This document shows, one piece after another, positions 51,698-62,333 of a DNA stretch of 64,000 nt. Where the stretch lies: assembly GCA_018136815.1 (NCBI GenBank), contig CM030940.1:1618213-1682212 (forward strand), given 5' to 3'. Each line of letters begins with the position of its first letter. Position 1 is the stretch's first letter. Origin of the DNA: Isochrysis galbana (lineage: Eukaryota; Haptophyta; Isochrysidales; Isochrysidaceae). A model generated the notes under the pieces. It searched no databases and was not told where the DNA came from. It saw nothing but the letters and a program-made list of their open reading frames with translations. Made by a program: the position numbers and the translations under genes.

Positions 51698-54124
51698 TTA
51701 TGTCTTCAGGACGGTGAGAGCATCCCAAACAAGTGTAAGCTCTGCTTTGGAGACACCGAGGATGCTGCGCAGCTGGGTGTAGAGGTAAAACTGCAACGCA
51801 ACAAGGACAGCCCCAAACAAGATACGTGGCGCCAGGCCCTGTAGCAAGAGCTCCGGCGCGTTGCGCACATCGCTGATAGCGCCAGCAAGCGTCCCGCCGT
51901 CACGACTGGACTGTGTAAAGACGACATCTGCGGGGTGTGAGGCGATGACGGCAACAATGCCGGCCACCGCTCCCGCGGCCAATGAGAAGGTGCCAGAGAG
52001 TGAGGTGTCGGCGACATCCGGGAAGGCGGCCAAGAGTGCCGCGGAGGCGCGATCGAAGGTGATGATCTTTGCAACGACGTAGGGCACCTCTTTGCACACA
52101 CTGGCAGGCAGAGCTTCAAAGAGAGCCATCGGCCCGCCGCGCGCCAATACAGCCCTGAACGTCTCCAACGATGACTTGCCACTGCGCACCGAATTGACGC
52201 GGACGGCCTCGAACGGGCATAGCGCGCAGGCGACGAAGGCCGTCGCCATCACCGTTGCGATGCCCAGCAAGGGGACGGAGAACAGAAGCGAGTTGCCTGG
52301 GCCCGCCGCGCCACGCACCAGACGGCCGAAGAGCTCGACGAGGCCAAAGGATAGCGATCCAGCTAGGGCGTAGCCCAATGTTGTGGCTCCCAAACCTTGG
52401 GTGAAGGCGGTGGCGCCCTCCTCCTGCGCGAGTCGGCGCGCGCAATCAATCGGTCCGGCGTACCGATCCCGGTCAGACTGCAGCCGCGTCTTCACCACGT
52501 CGATTGGGACGAGGGCGGTGTGTGCAGCCGAGCTGCCCAGGCCACCTGCGAGGAAGATGCGAGCCGCGTCACCCAGCGTCAGGGGCGACTGCCGCTCGAC
52601 AGGTGCGTCAGCGGGCAGCCCGAAAACTCCAGTTGGCAGCTTGAGGGGTAGCAAGAAGGGCTCGCGCGGCGAGGAACGAATTGGGGTCAGGGCCGGAGGT
52701 AGCAGCTCCATTGTCATGCCGCGATCAAGCCTGAGGCCGCCGACGCCGGATGCCGTTGCAGAACGCGAGGACAGTCGCCCTTGCAACTGTGCCAAATCGG
52801 ACGGCGACAGGGAGGTTGCGACTTGTGCCTCGATACGTACGTCAAGGTTGACCGACTCCAACTCGGCCGCGGCCGCCCAGCCGCCGTCCTCGTCCTCATC
52901 TGCGCTAGAGGCCGTCATCACGCGCCGCAGGCTGATGGAGGGCGGTTCATTGACGTTGTAGCCAAGGCCGCCATCAGTCACCTCGATTCCAATCAGCGCA
53001 TACTCCGCTAACAGCTCGGCGCGAGCCGTGCGGCACTCCTCCTGTCCTGTCGCAGCCTTGGCTGGGGCGGAGAGTTGCAGCTCATATCGGCCGCCATTCG
53101 CCTCTGCCATTGCGAAGCCATCAAGCGTTGTGCCCTCGGCCGGTACATACCCCTGCCCAGCCGAGACGAGGCGCAGCTCGGTCAAGCTACCGTTGCGCAC
53201 TCTGGCCACGATCTTTGGCGGCTCACCACCCCCAGGGGGCGCGGGCATGTCGAGCTTCACCACCTCCTTATCGACGTACCCAGCTCCGCCGTCGATCAAG
53301 CGCACGGAGCGCCAGCGGCCCGTCGGCCGGACCAGCGCGCGCGCGGCGGCCGGGCGGCCATTCTTACTTGGCGGGCGCTCAATATTAATAGCAATGGGGG
53401 CCGAGCCCAGCCCGTCAATCTCCTTAGGCAGGTTGATCGCCGCGACGCGTCCGTTGTCCGCCTCGCCCAGCAATGCGCCGATCGCATCCACAGGCTGTAG
53501 GTCGCCATCGAGCATGGAATAGAGCTGCGCAAGCGCCCTCAGCCGCTCTGGCTGCGACTGCGCCGAGGCGTACCGTGAACGCAGGCGCGCGAGTAGCTGC
53601 TCACAGCCTCGTTGCCCCTGGAACTGTTCGAGGCCGAGTAGCACCGACGCGATGAGAGAGCGGTATGACGCGGCACGATACTGCTCCTCACGCGCGAGCT
53701 CCATCGAGCCGAAGGGCGTGCTCGTCGATACCCCCTCTGCCGCCGCAAACGCCGCCGCCTCCGCCTGGCGCTCCTCCCACCACCTGCGCGTGACGGGCTC
53801 CCAGTTGACCAGACAGCGCGTGAGGTACGAGACGAAGTTAAGGGGGTACTGCTTCTCGACGGCTTGGCGCGTGCGGGCGCCGATGTCGACCGAGTCGAGC
53901 GGCTCCCAGCCGGGGAGTAGCGTGTCCGGCAATGCCTCGGTGCGGGCGAGCGCGAGTAGTTGAGTGGCGGGCACCGCAGCCGGATGCTGGAGCGCTGCGG
54001 CGGGCTGGATCGATGGCGCTGCGAGGAGCGGCGGAATAGCTGCAAGCACAATCCTTCTGCTGGTCGGCCGGATGGACGGCTTGCACGCGGCTGGCCCCGC
54101 CGCCGCCGCCAGCAGCAGCAGCAT
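51698..54124 (-). CDS. Mitochondrial-carrier-family protein with about 500-residue N-terminal extension
   Basis: 808 residues. The C-terminal about 300 form a carrier: repeat 1 LAGGLGSSAAHTALVPIDVV then KTRLQ (Px[DE]xx[KR] at about 540), repeat 2 CPFEAVRVNSVRSG, repeat 3 SHPADVVFTQSS, in which the motif's basic residue is replaced. The order and FTQGLGATTLGYALAGSLSF resemble phosphate-carrier-like members; substrate unknown. The extension starts MLLLLAAAAGPAACKPSIRP and IVLAAIPPLLAAPSIQPAAA, a signal-plus-transit-like leader with a second hydrophobic patch. It also contains three short GxGY repeats (IDGGAGYVDKEVVKL, VSAGQGYVPAEGT, TDGGLGYNVNEPPSISL), a beta-rich pattern. Single exon. An upstream in-frame ATG (54244) adds 40 residues without leader features. 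Location probably plastid envelope rather than mitochondrion; inferred. Confidence 0.82.
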   Translation of the reverse strand: MLLLLAAAAGPAACKPSIRPTSRRIVLAAIPPLLAAPSIQPAAALQHPAAVPATQLLALARTEALPDTLLPGWEPLDSVDIGARTRQAVEKQYPLNFVSYLTRCLVNWEPVTRRWWEERQAEAAAFAAAEGVSTSTPFGSMELAREEQYRAASYRSLIASVLLGLEQFQGQRGCEQLLARLRSRYASAQSQPERLRALAQLYSMLDGDLQPVDAIGALLGEADNGRVAAINLPKEIDGLGSAPIAINIERPPSKNGRPAAARALVRPTGRWRSVRLIDGGAGYVDKEVVKLDMPAPPGGGEPPKIVARVRNGSLTELRLVSAGQGYVPAEGTTLDGFAMAEANGGRYELQLSAPAKAATGQEECRTARAELLAEYALIGIEVTDGGLGYNVNEPPSISLRRVMTASSADEDEDGGWAAAAELESVNLDVRIEAQVATSLSPSDLAQLQGRLSSRSATASGVGGLRLDRGMTMELLPPALTPIRSSPREPFLLPLKLPTGVFGLPADAPVERQSPLTLGDAARIFLAGGLGSSAAHTALVPIDVVKTRLQSDRDRYAGPIDCARRLAQEEGATAFTQGLGATTLGYALAGSLSFGLVELFGRLVRGAAGPGNSLLFSVPLLGIATVMATAFVACALCPFEAVRVNSVRSGKSSLETFRAVLARGGPMALFEALPASVCKEVPYVVAKIITFDRASAALLAAFPDVADTSLSGTFSLAAGAVAGIVAVIASHPADVVFTQSSRDGGTLAGAISDVRNAPELLLQGLAPRILFGAVLVALQFYLYTQLRSILGVSKAELTLVWDALTVLKT

Positions 54125-54620
54125 CAGCGGCGGCGGCGCGCGGCGCCGCTCCTCCGCCCCTCCCGACTCCCAGGTGGGAATATTTAACCCTAGAGACTGG
54201 CATTTCCCTAGAAAAGGATTTTGCGCACAACGGGCCGCCATCATGGTCGTTGTCTGAATGAGTTTTGTAATAGAGTGCAGCTCTTAGCCCCCTGGGGATT
54301 TAATTGTGTCCTCATGTGTGTCTCGATCCTCTGCGGTCGCTAGTTTCATGCTCCTTTGTGTCTACGCTTGAGTTGGTACGGCTTGAATTGGGCATGACCA
54401 GAGCTACCTCGGTCGTCATCAATAGGCCGGTCACTCACGCTTTTTAACCACTATTTTCCACCCCTCCTGGGTGTCCAAGGATTCCCCACGGACCCCCCTT
54501 ACCTGTCCCCCCAGACCCCCCTCCCCCGCGCGAACCCCCTCTACCCCACGAAAATCCATGGCGTCGGTGAGTGACTCCCCCGCCTTGTCCGGGCGTTGTC
54601 GCTAGCATCCTCTTCCACCT
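54125..54620. other. Spacer between carrier gene and copia nest
   Basis: Upstream region of the carrier gene. A C-rich stretch at 54470-54560 precedes an abrupt switch to copia sequence at 54621. Confidence 0.35.
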
Positions 54621-55438
54621 GCAACCCTGCGGAAATCGCGGTCAAGTTGCTCGAGCGCACCATGCGTCCATTGCTCCTGGGGTGCAATGCCCCCCAAGAG
54701 TATTGGGAGTTTGCGCTCTATCCCGCGATGGTGATCATCAACCGCATCCCCGGCGCCAAAGACACTGCTCCTCCTCTAGTGCGTGCCGGCATCCGCCACA
54801 CGGTCAACCTGAGCATGCTCAAGGTGTTCGGTTGCAAGGCCATCGTGCAAAAGCCCAAGGCGTACCGCGACAACAACTTGTCGGAGCAAGCACAAGAGTG
54901 CATCTACTTGGGCCCGGCACGCTACCACACGGGCAACATCTTCATGTCGCTCGAGACGGGCAAGGTGTTTGTGAGCGGTGTGCACGCCACCTTCATGGAG
55001 TCCGAGTTTCCGTGGAAAACCACGAGGGGGGGTGAGATCCCCATTGACAAGACCGACCAATACGGCAAGATGCATGGCTCAATCTACGCGTTTGGCATCC
55101 CGGAGGACCACGAGGATCCGGACTACACGCCCTCGGAGCATTCCTACTCGGGCCCCATCACGGAGGTGGAAGAGGACAATAGCGACAATGCCTCCGACAC
55201 CACGTCGCCTATCCGAGCTCCTCAACGTCACCGCCGCATCATCGAGTCCGATGAGGAGGATAACGATACGCTTACGCCAAGTGGCGAAGTGCAACGCGGG
55301 CCATTCGAGTCGGAAGATGGCAAGGAGGACACCGCACCACGCCGCTCAAGCCGCATCGCGGGAGAGGAGCTCCCGTACACGGTGATGGACTACTCCACCT
55401 TGGGCAACGACAACACTGTCTTTGGCGACGAGAGTGCA
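54621..55438 (+). mobile_element. Ty1/copia element 2, left part (5'-truncated; integrase C-terminus)
   Basis: Starts abruptly in the integrase (NPAEIAVKLLERTMRPLLL) and is co-linear with residues about 668-938 of the intact element, to ...FGDESA, where it is cut by the insertion of element 1. Its last five bases GTGCA (55434-55438) are repeated at 60564-60568. No 5' LTR, gag or protease is present: truncated, or misassembled, on the left. Confidence 0.9.
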
Positions 55439-55696
55439 TGAGTGGCGAAAGCTTTCTTGTTACTTGTCTCTTAGGGGTCTCTACCCTTGCACGGTCCGTT
55501 GTCCGTTCAAACGACTCAACCGCCGTAACCGACTCAACCGCCGTAACCGACTCAACCGCCGGTCACGTAACCGACACAAAAACAAAACCCCAACAAGAAC
55601 AAATGCTTTGCACACCACCTAGCCATAGCTAGGCCTTGGGTTCACGACGCACATTAAGCCTTGCATGAAGCCTTGTATGAAGCCTTGCGCTTCTCA
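55439..55696 (-). repeat. 3' LTR of element 1
   Basis: 258 bp, TGAGAAGCGCAAGG ... CGCCACTCA on the coding strand. It contains three GTTGAGTCGGTTACGGCG-type tandem units and a TAGCTATGGCTA palindrome. Confidence 0.95.
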
Positions 55697-55760
55697 CCCC
55701 CCCTTGACCTGATCCCCCGGAGAAGGGCAACAAATGAGGGATTCGCAAGGCAGCAAGATC

Positions 55761-58700
55761 TCAGATGCGAACCATGATCAGCCCACGGAACTTGGTGAAC
55801 TTGTTCGCCGCTAAGGGCTTCGTCATCATGTCGGCCACATTGAGCTCGGTCTGAACGTGGTAGACACGTAACACATTCTTCTGCGTGAGCTCACGCACGT
55901 AGAGCTCACGACGATGGATGTGACGGGCCAAACCCTTCATGATGGGATTGTCCGCGAGTGCCTTTGCACCCTTGCTGTCGGACAAGAGCGGGCTTGGTTC
56001 CGCTTGCTTCCAACCGAGATCCGCGAGCGTGTTGCGGAAGTTCTCGATACGCTGCGAAGCGAGGGAGGCCGCCATCGTTTCCGCTTCGTTGGCCGACAAG
56101 GAAATGCTGTTTTGGCGCTTGCTGCCCCAATCGACGAGGCTGCCATTGATGAAGATGAGCCAGCCGCTCGTCGAACGTACTACGTCCCACGATGCGTCGA
56201 CCATGCCGCGTACCATGCCTTCACCTTGACGAAAGAGGCCGATGATGGGGCTATCGCCATTGTTCTTGTAGTACTTGAGGCCCATGGTGCCACGGTTCTT
56301 GAGGTAGAGAAGGCAATGCAGCGCCGCGTGCCAAAGGTTCACGGTGGGGAACGACATCGCGCGGCAAAGTTGGCCCACCGTGTACGAGATATCGGGGTTG
56401 CTCACCACGGCGGCGTAGAGGAGACTACCGACGAGGCCGCGGTACTTGGTGCCAAACTTGGGATCGAGCTCCGCCTTGATCCGCTCTTTCTCGTCTTGCG
56501 CCTCGATGACGTCCTTGCCGAGGTACGAGTTGCATGGCGTGTCGACGGTGTTGCGCAGCGTGTCCTCGTACTTGGTCATCTCTTCGAGGTGCGCGCCCAC
56601 CAACTTGTTGATGTAGTCTCCTTGGTGAAGAATGATTCCATCACTCACTTCCTTGAGTTGGGCTCCAAGTACTTCATCGAGACCTTCATGCCAAGTGAGC
56701 TTAAAGCCATCCTTCTCCATGGCCTCAAACACCTTGCGCACGAGCTTCATGTCATTGGAGCCCCACGGCATGTCGTCCACGTACGTGGCCATGACCATGA
56801 AGGAATCCTCATCACGGAGCACGTAGAGGCATGGCTCGCTGAACGCCACGATGAAGCCAAATGCCTCAAGCCACATGGACAACTTGAGCCACCAATTGCG
56901 GCCGGATTGCACCAAGCCATAGAGCGATTGTCCCAAGAGGGCCGCTAGCTCTTGTCCGTGTTCATCGTACTTGCGGTAGTTCTTGGGCATGCGTACCCAA
57001 ACGCGCTCGTTGGGGGGCAACTCGCTCTGCGTGTACGCGGAGATGGCATCGGCGGCGCCCTTGTACGTGCACATGATGACGGAGATGACGCAGAACAGTC
57101 GAAAGCCGCCATGGGAGATGGTTGGCGAGTACGAGAGGTCAAAGTCAATGCCCGGGACTTGGCGGAACCCTTGCACGTACATGCGCGACTTGCGGATGCC
57201 GTCGCGCTTGTAGCGGAGGGTCTCACCTAGTGGGATGGCGCGTCCCACTTCCTTGATTGGCTTCTCGTCGATGAAGGTCTTGTTGGTCACCAAGGTGTTG
57301 TACTCCTTCATGCGCGCCTCCTCCCACAAGTCTTGTTCATCTTGTGGTAGGTACTTGAGTTGGTGCGGCTTAAAGGGCTTTGGGAAGCCGATGTAGATGG
57401 CGTCGTCGCACACCTCAGTCGCCATCAAGATCTTGTGGCACATCGACGCCGAGTACTCGCTTGCACTCTCGTCGCCAAAGACAGTGTTGTCGTTGCCCAA
57501 GGTGGAGTAGTCCATCACCGTGTACGGGAGCTCCTCTCCCGCGATGCGGCTTGAGCGGCGTGGTGCGGTGTCCTCCTTGCCATCTTCCGACTCGAATGGC
57601 CCGCGTTGCACTTCGCCACTTGGCGTAAGCGTATCGTTATCCTCCTCATCGGACTCGATGATGCGGCGGTGACGTTGAGGAGCTCGGATAGGCGACGTGG
57701 TGTCGGAGGCATTGTCGCTATTGTCCTCTTCCACCTCCGTGATGGGGCCCGAGTAGGAATGCTCCGAGGGCGTGTAGTCCGGATCCTCGTGGTCCTCCGG
57801 GATGCCAAACGCGTAGATTGAGCCATGCATCTTGCCGTATTGGTCGGTCTTGTCAATGGGGATCTCACCCCCCCTCGTGGTTTTCCACGGGAACTCGGAC
57901 TCCATGAAGGTGGCGTGCACACCGCTCACAAACACCTTGCCCGTCTCGAGCGACATGAAGATGTTGCCCGTGTGGTAGCGTGCCGGGCCCAAGTAGATGC
58001 ACTCTTGTGCTTGCTCCGACAAGTTGTTGTCGCGGTACGCCTTGGGCTTCTGCACGATGGCCTTGCAACCGAACACCTTGAGCATGCTCAGGTTGACCGT
58101 GTGGCGGATGCCGGCACGCACTAGAGGAGGAGCAGTGTCTTTGGCGCCGGGGATGCGGTTGATGATCACCATCGCGGGATAGAGCGCAAACTCCCAATAC
58201 TCTTGGGGGGCATTGCACCCCAGGAGCAATGGACGCATGGTGCGCTCGAGCAACTTGACCGCGATTTCCGCAGGGTTGCCCCACGGCTCGTACGGGTTGC
58301 TCTCTTGCTTGCGGATCAAGTTGCTATCGCAAATCTCTTGCACCTTGTCGCTCTTGAGCACGGGCTCATTGTCCGAGTGCAAGCGCTTCACGATGAAGAA
58401 CCCTTGCGTGTCCGCCAAGAAGCGCTGCAACATCGTTGGATGCTCCGACTTGAAGCGCATGGGATACGCGAACACGAGGCCGGAGAAGACGTCGTAGAAC
58501 ACGTCCACGTACTTGTACACGCTGCGGCAAGGCATAGTGAGGATGTCGTTGGTGATAACGTCCCCAACGGCGCTTGTCATCCATGGTCCTCCTCCTCCGC
58601 CTCCGGGTCGACGTTGCGCATTGGCCTTGAGCGCGACCTCGTTGACGTCTTCCGCCTTCCTTGCTTGAAGGCGCTTGAGGTTGGCGGGCACGTCGACGGA

Positions 58701-60275
58701 GTAGTCCGGCAGGCGGCGGAGGCGATCATCGCTAGGCGATCCAAGTCGCGCGCGCCAAATCTCCTTTGCCTCCTCATGCGTGGCGTGCATGTCCTTGTGC
58801 TTGTCGGTGGTGTACGGTCCAAGCGAGTACGCCTTGGTCGTCTCGCCCTTGGGGATGGGCCGTACATCCACATAGAAGCCTTGGGAGTCGTCACCCATGG
58901 TGAAAGGCATGAATGCACCTCCCGGAAGTTCAAAGCCATTCACCTTGCCCATGATGCACTTCATATCATCATTGCGTGAGCACGCCTTGTGGGTGGAGAG
59001 CATGTTGCGTTTGAATTGACCAAATGATGCGTCGGGCTTCTCGACCACATGCCATCCAAGGGGTGCACCGGCTTGGGGGCGCACAAGTGCAAGGAACTTG
59101 GCGGTGCCGGTGCCCCAAGTCTTGATTGCCTTGCCACTTGCCACCTCAACCATGTCCGTGCGCGTCTCATCCACGCCGTCCGGGAAGAAGCTGATGTCGT
59201 TGAAGTAGTCCGCCCCGGTGGCGCCCGAGTCGATGAGGATGCGTAAGGCATCATCCTCGGTGTTCTTGGTCGTGGTTGCACAGATCTTGTTGCAGGTGAA
59301 GGTGAGGCGTCCACCACTTTGCTTGTTTTCCTTCTTCATCTTGGCATCATAGAGGTTGGCCTTGATCTTGGCTTGGAGGCCCTCCGGCACCTTGTCCCAA
59401 TCGATCAAGTGCGCGGTGTCGGGGTTGGACCAGCAGATGCCCGTGTGCATGCGGTCGCAGTGGGAGCAAGGCTTCTTGTCCTTGTTGTTGTTGCTCCTAC
59501 CACCTCCACGCCCACCTTGGCCAGCCTTGAAGCCCGCCTCATAGGCCTTCTTGATGGCATCCGTGTCATCCTCGGTCTTGGTCGCTTGCATTGCACGTTG
59601 GCCCGGACGCACCGTGGAGCGCACCGCCTCATGCTTATGGGCGATGGCCGCAGCTTCCACAAGGTTCTTGTGCACCATATCAGGCCTCTTGCGGTGCTCA
59701 ACTTCCAAGGAGCCCCATGCCTTGTCCACTTCACGAAGGACTCCTTCTCCACATCCAATGAAGCTCGCTTTCATGTCGAGGCACAACTCGGCGACGGAGA
59801 CTTCGCGCGCGGTGCCCTTGAGTCCTTGGAAGATGCCAAACATGTTGTCAAAGCGGTTGGTGACCTCCTCCCTTGAGGGGAACTCCTGGAGGTTGGTCAT
59901 CTTGAGTGTGTCATACTCCATCTTCTTGTCTTCAGCCTTGTCTTCGGTGTTGACCGCCACGTGCAACTCGTCGATGTGTTTGAACGCACGGTGGCCGTCG
60001 TACTTCTCTTCCTCCTCATCCGTGTAGAGCACATCCAAGGTGGCCACAAGCTTGTCATCCTTGATGCACATGATGAGGAGGTCATATGCCTTGTTCAGTT
60101 CCACCTGGGTGGCTTCCTTGTCCTTGTCGGCGTCATCGACGCTTTCCGTCTTGTTCTTGAGCATCGCACGTCGGCAACCGTTCTTGCCGGCCATCGCGAG
60201 CAACTTGGGCCTGAATGCTCTCCATTCAGCACCATCCTTGTTGTAGAAGAAGATCTTGTCATTGTTCTTGTCCAT
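55761..60275 (-). CDS. Ty1/copia gag-pol polyprotein, intact (1504 residues)
   Basis: Single frame with pol order protease-integrase-RT-RNase H (copia order). Gag is about residues 1-250 (UBN2-like helices such as DTLKMTNLQEFPSREEVTNR), with a zinc-knuckle variant CSHCDRMHTGIC (C-x2-C-x3-H-x3-C). Protease LRILIDSGATGAD has catalytic Asp349. Integrase has TNDILTMPCRSV (first Asp), LHSDNEP (Asp635) and NPAEIAVKLLERT (Glu670), giving D-35-E spacing. RT has GADAISAYTQSELPPNERVW-like motif A region and ATYVDDMPWG (YVDD 1165-1168). RNase H has VDASWDVVRSTSGWLIF, SLSANEAETMA, LLSDSKGAK and ADMMTKPLA. All catalytic residues are present. Starts at the first Met after the PBS. Confidence 0.97.
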   Translation of the reverse strand: MDKNNDKIFFYNKDGAEWRAFRPKLLAMAGKNGCRRAMLKNKTESVDDADKDKEATQVELNKAYDLLIMCIKDDKLVATLDVLYTDEEEEKYDGHRAFKHIDELHVAVNTEDKAEDKKMEYDTLKMTNLQEFPSREEVTNRFDNMFGIFQGLKGTAREVSVAELCLDMKASFIGCGEGVLREVDKAWGSLEVEHRKRPDMVHKNLVEAAAIAHKHEAVRSTVRPGQRAMQATKTEDDTDAIKKAYEAGFKAGQGGRGGGRSNNNKDKKPCSHCDRMHTGICWSNPDTAHLIDWDKVPEGLQAKIKANLYDAKMKKENKQSGGRLTFTCNKICATTTKNTEDDALRILIDSGATGADYFNDISFFPDGVDETRTDMVEVASGKAIKTWGTGTAKFLALVRPQAGAPLGWHVVEKPDASFGQFKRNMLSTHKACSRNDDMKCIMGKVNGFELPGGAFMPFTMGDDSQGFYVDVRPIPKGETTKAYSLGPYTTDKHKDMHATHEEAKEIWRARLGSPSDDRLRRLPDYSVDVPANLKRLQARKAEDVNEVALKANAQRRPGGGGGGPWMTSAVGDVITNDILTMPCRSVYKYVDVFYDVFSGLVFAYPMRFKSEHPTMLQRFLADTQGFFIVKRLHSDNEPVLKSDKVQEICDSNLIRKQESNPYEPWGNPAEIAVKLLERTMRPLLLGCNAPQEYWEFALYPAMVIINRIPGAKDTAPPLVRAGIRHTVNLSMLKVFGCKAIVQKPKAYRDNNLSEQAQECIYLGPARYHTGNIFMSLETGKVFVSGVHATFMESEFPWKTTRGGEIPIDKTDQYGKMHGSIYAFGIPEDHEDPDYTPSEHSYSGPITEVEEDNSDNASDTTSPIRAPQRHRRIIESDEEDNDTLTPSGEVQRGPFESEDGKEDTAPRRSSRIAGEELPYTVMDYSTLGNDNTVFGDESASEYSASMCHKILMATEVCDDAIYIGFPKPFKPHQLKYLPQDEQDLWEEARMKEYNTLVTNKTFIDEKPIKEVGRAIPLGETLRYKRDGIRKSRMYVQGFRQVPGIDFDLSYSPTISHGGFRLFCVISVIMCTYKGAADAISAYTQSELPPNERVWVRMPKNYRKYDEHGQELAALLGQSLYGLVQSGRNWWLKLSMWLEAFGFIVAFSEPCLYVLRDEDSFMVMATYVDDMPWGSNDMKLVRKVFEAMEKDGFKLTWHEGLDEVLGAQLKEVSDGIILHQGDYINKLVGAHLEEMTKYEDTLRNTVDTPCNSYLGKDVIEAQDEKERIKAELDPKFGTKYRGLVGSLLYAAVVSNPDISYTVGQLCRAMSFPTVNLWHAALHCLLYLKNRGTMGLKYYKNNGDSPIIGLFRQGEGMVRGMVDASWDVVRSTSGWLIFINGSLVDWGSKRQNSISLSANEAETMAASLASQRIENFRNTLADLGWKQAEPSPLLSDSKGAKALADNPIMKGLARHIHRRELYVRELTQKNVLRVYHVQTELNVADMMTKPLAANKFTKFRGLIMVRI

Positions 60276-60305
60276 GTCTCTTTGTCTCTCGGCGGGGGTA
60301 CCAGA

Positions 60306-60563
60306 TGAGTGGCGAAAGCTTTCTTGTTACTTGTCTCTTAGGGGTCTCTACCCTTGCACGGTCCGTTGTCCGTTCAAACGACTCAACCGCCGTAACCGAC
60401 TCAACCGCCGTAACCGACTCAACCGCCGGTCACGTAACCGACACAAAAACAAAACCCCAACAAGAACAAATGCTTTGCACACCACCTAGCCATAGCTAGG
60501 CCTTGGGTTCACGACGCACATTAAGCCTTGCATGAAGCCTTGTATGAAGCCTTGCGCTTCTCA
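60306..60563 (-). repeat. 5' LTR of element 1
   Basis: Same orientation and, by eye, same sequence as 55439-55696. Confidence 0.95.
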
Positions 60564-60586
60564 GTGCAAGCGAGTACTCGGCGTCG

Positions 60587-62269
60587 ATGTGCCACAAGAT
60601 CTTGATGGCGACCGAGGTGTGCAACGACGCCATCTACATCGGCTTCCCAAAGCCCTTCAAGCCGCACCAACTCAAGTTCCTACCACAAGATGAACAAGAC
60701 TTGTGGGAGGAGGCGCGCATGAAGGAGTACAACACCTTGGTGACCAACAAGACCTTCATCGACGAGAAGCCAATCAAGGAAGTGGGACGCGCCATCCCAC
60801 TAGGTGAGACCCTCCGCTACAAGCGCGACGGCATCCGCAAGTCGCGCATGTACGTTCAAGGCTTCCGCCAAGTACCGGGCATTGACTTTGACCTCTCGTA
60901 CTCGCCAACCATCTCCCATGGCGGCTTTCGACTGTTCTGCGTCATCTCCGTCATCATGTGCACGTACAAGGGCGCCGCCGACGCCATCTCCGCGTACACG
61001 CAGAGCGAGTTGCCCCCCAACGAGCGCGTTTGGGTACGCATGCCCAAGAACTACCGCAAGTACGATGAACAAGGACAAGAACTAGCAGCCCTCTTAGGGC
61101 AATCGCTCTATGGCTTGGTGCAGTCCGGCCGCAATTGGTGGCTCAAGTTGTCCATGTGGCTTGAGGCGTTTGGCTTCATTGTGGCGTTCAGCGAGCCATG
61201 CCTCTACGTGCTCCGTGATGAGGATTCCTTCATGGTCATGGCCACGTACGTGGACGACATGCCGTGGGGCTCCAATGACATGAAGCTCGTGCGCAAGGTG
61301 TTTGAGGCCATGGAGAAGGATGGCTTCAAGCTCACTTGGCATGAAGGTCTCGATGAAGTACTTGGAGCCCAACTCAAGGAAGTGAGTGATGGAATCATTC
61401 TTCACCAAGGAGACTACATCAACAAGTTGGTGGGCGCGCATCTCGAAGAGATGACCAAGTACGAGGACACGCTGCGCAACACCGTCGACACGCCATGCAA
61501 CTCGTACCTCGGCAAGGACGTCATCGAGGCGCAAGACGAGAAAGAGCGGATCAAGGCGGAGCTCGATCCCAAGTTTGGCACCAAGTACCGCGGCCTCGTC
61601 GGTAGTCTCCTCTACGCCGCCGTGGTGAGCAACCCCGACATCTCGTACACGGTGGGCCAACTTTGCCGCGCGATGTCGTTCCCCACCGTGAACCTTTGGC
61701 ACGCGGCGCTGCATTGCCTTCTCTACCTCAAGAACCGTGGCACCATGGGCCTCAAGTACTACAAGAACAATGGCGATAGCCCCATCATCGGCCTCTTTCG
61801 TCAAGGTGAAGGCATGGTACGCGGCATGGTCGACGCATCGTGGGACGTAGTACGTTCGACGAGCGGCTGGCTCATCTTCATCAATGGCAGCCTCGTCGAT
61901 TGGGGCAGCAAGCGCCAAAACAGCATCTCCTTGTCGGCCAACGAAGCGGAAACGATGGCGGCCTCCCTCGCTTCGCAGCGTATCGAGAACTTCCGTAACA
62001 CGCTCGCGGATCTCGGTTGGAAGCAAGCGGAACCAAGCCCGCTCTTGTCCGACAGCAAGGGTGCAAAGGCACTCGCGGACAATCCCATCATGAAGGGTTT
62101 GGCCCGTCACATCCATCGTCGTGAGCTCTACGTGCGTGAGCTCACGCAGAAGAATGTGTTACGCGTCTACCACGTTCAGACCGAGCTCAATGTGGCCGAC
62201 ATGATGACGAAGCCCTTAGCGGCGAACAAGTTCACCAAGTTCCGTGGGCTGATCATGGTTCGCATCTGA
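60587..62269 (+). pseudogene. copia RT-RNase H portion of element 2
   Basis: 560 codons, open, corresponding to residues about 945-1504 of the intact polyprotein. Separated from its own upstream half by the 5.1-kb insertion, so not translatable as a functional polyprotein. Confidence 0.92.
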
Positions 62270-62333
62270 GATCTTGCTGCCTTGCGAATCCCTCATTTGT
62301 TGCCCTTCTCCGGGGGATCAGGTCAAGGGGGGG

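Larger units (their letters stand above)
55439..60563 (-). mobile_element. Intact Ty1/copia LTR retrotransposon (element 1), nested antisense in element 2
   Basis: 5125 bp. LTRs 55439-55696 and 60306-60563 (258 bp each, TG...CA on both strands) read identical by eye. Target duplication GTGCA. On the minus (coding) strand the 5' LTR is followed by a primer-binding-site candidate TGGTACCCCCGCCGAG (60303-60288) and the 3' LTR is preceded by a purine tract AAGGGGGGG. One uninterrupted gag-pol frame. Identical LTRs and an open frame imply a recent, possibly still mobile insertion. Confidence 0.96.

Noticed and set aside
55914-56948. 344-codon plus-strand frame inside the copia element (also 61094-62116 minus and similar)
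   Set aside because: Mirror frames of the RT-RNase H coding sequence, recurring in every copy in fixed register; no independent features.
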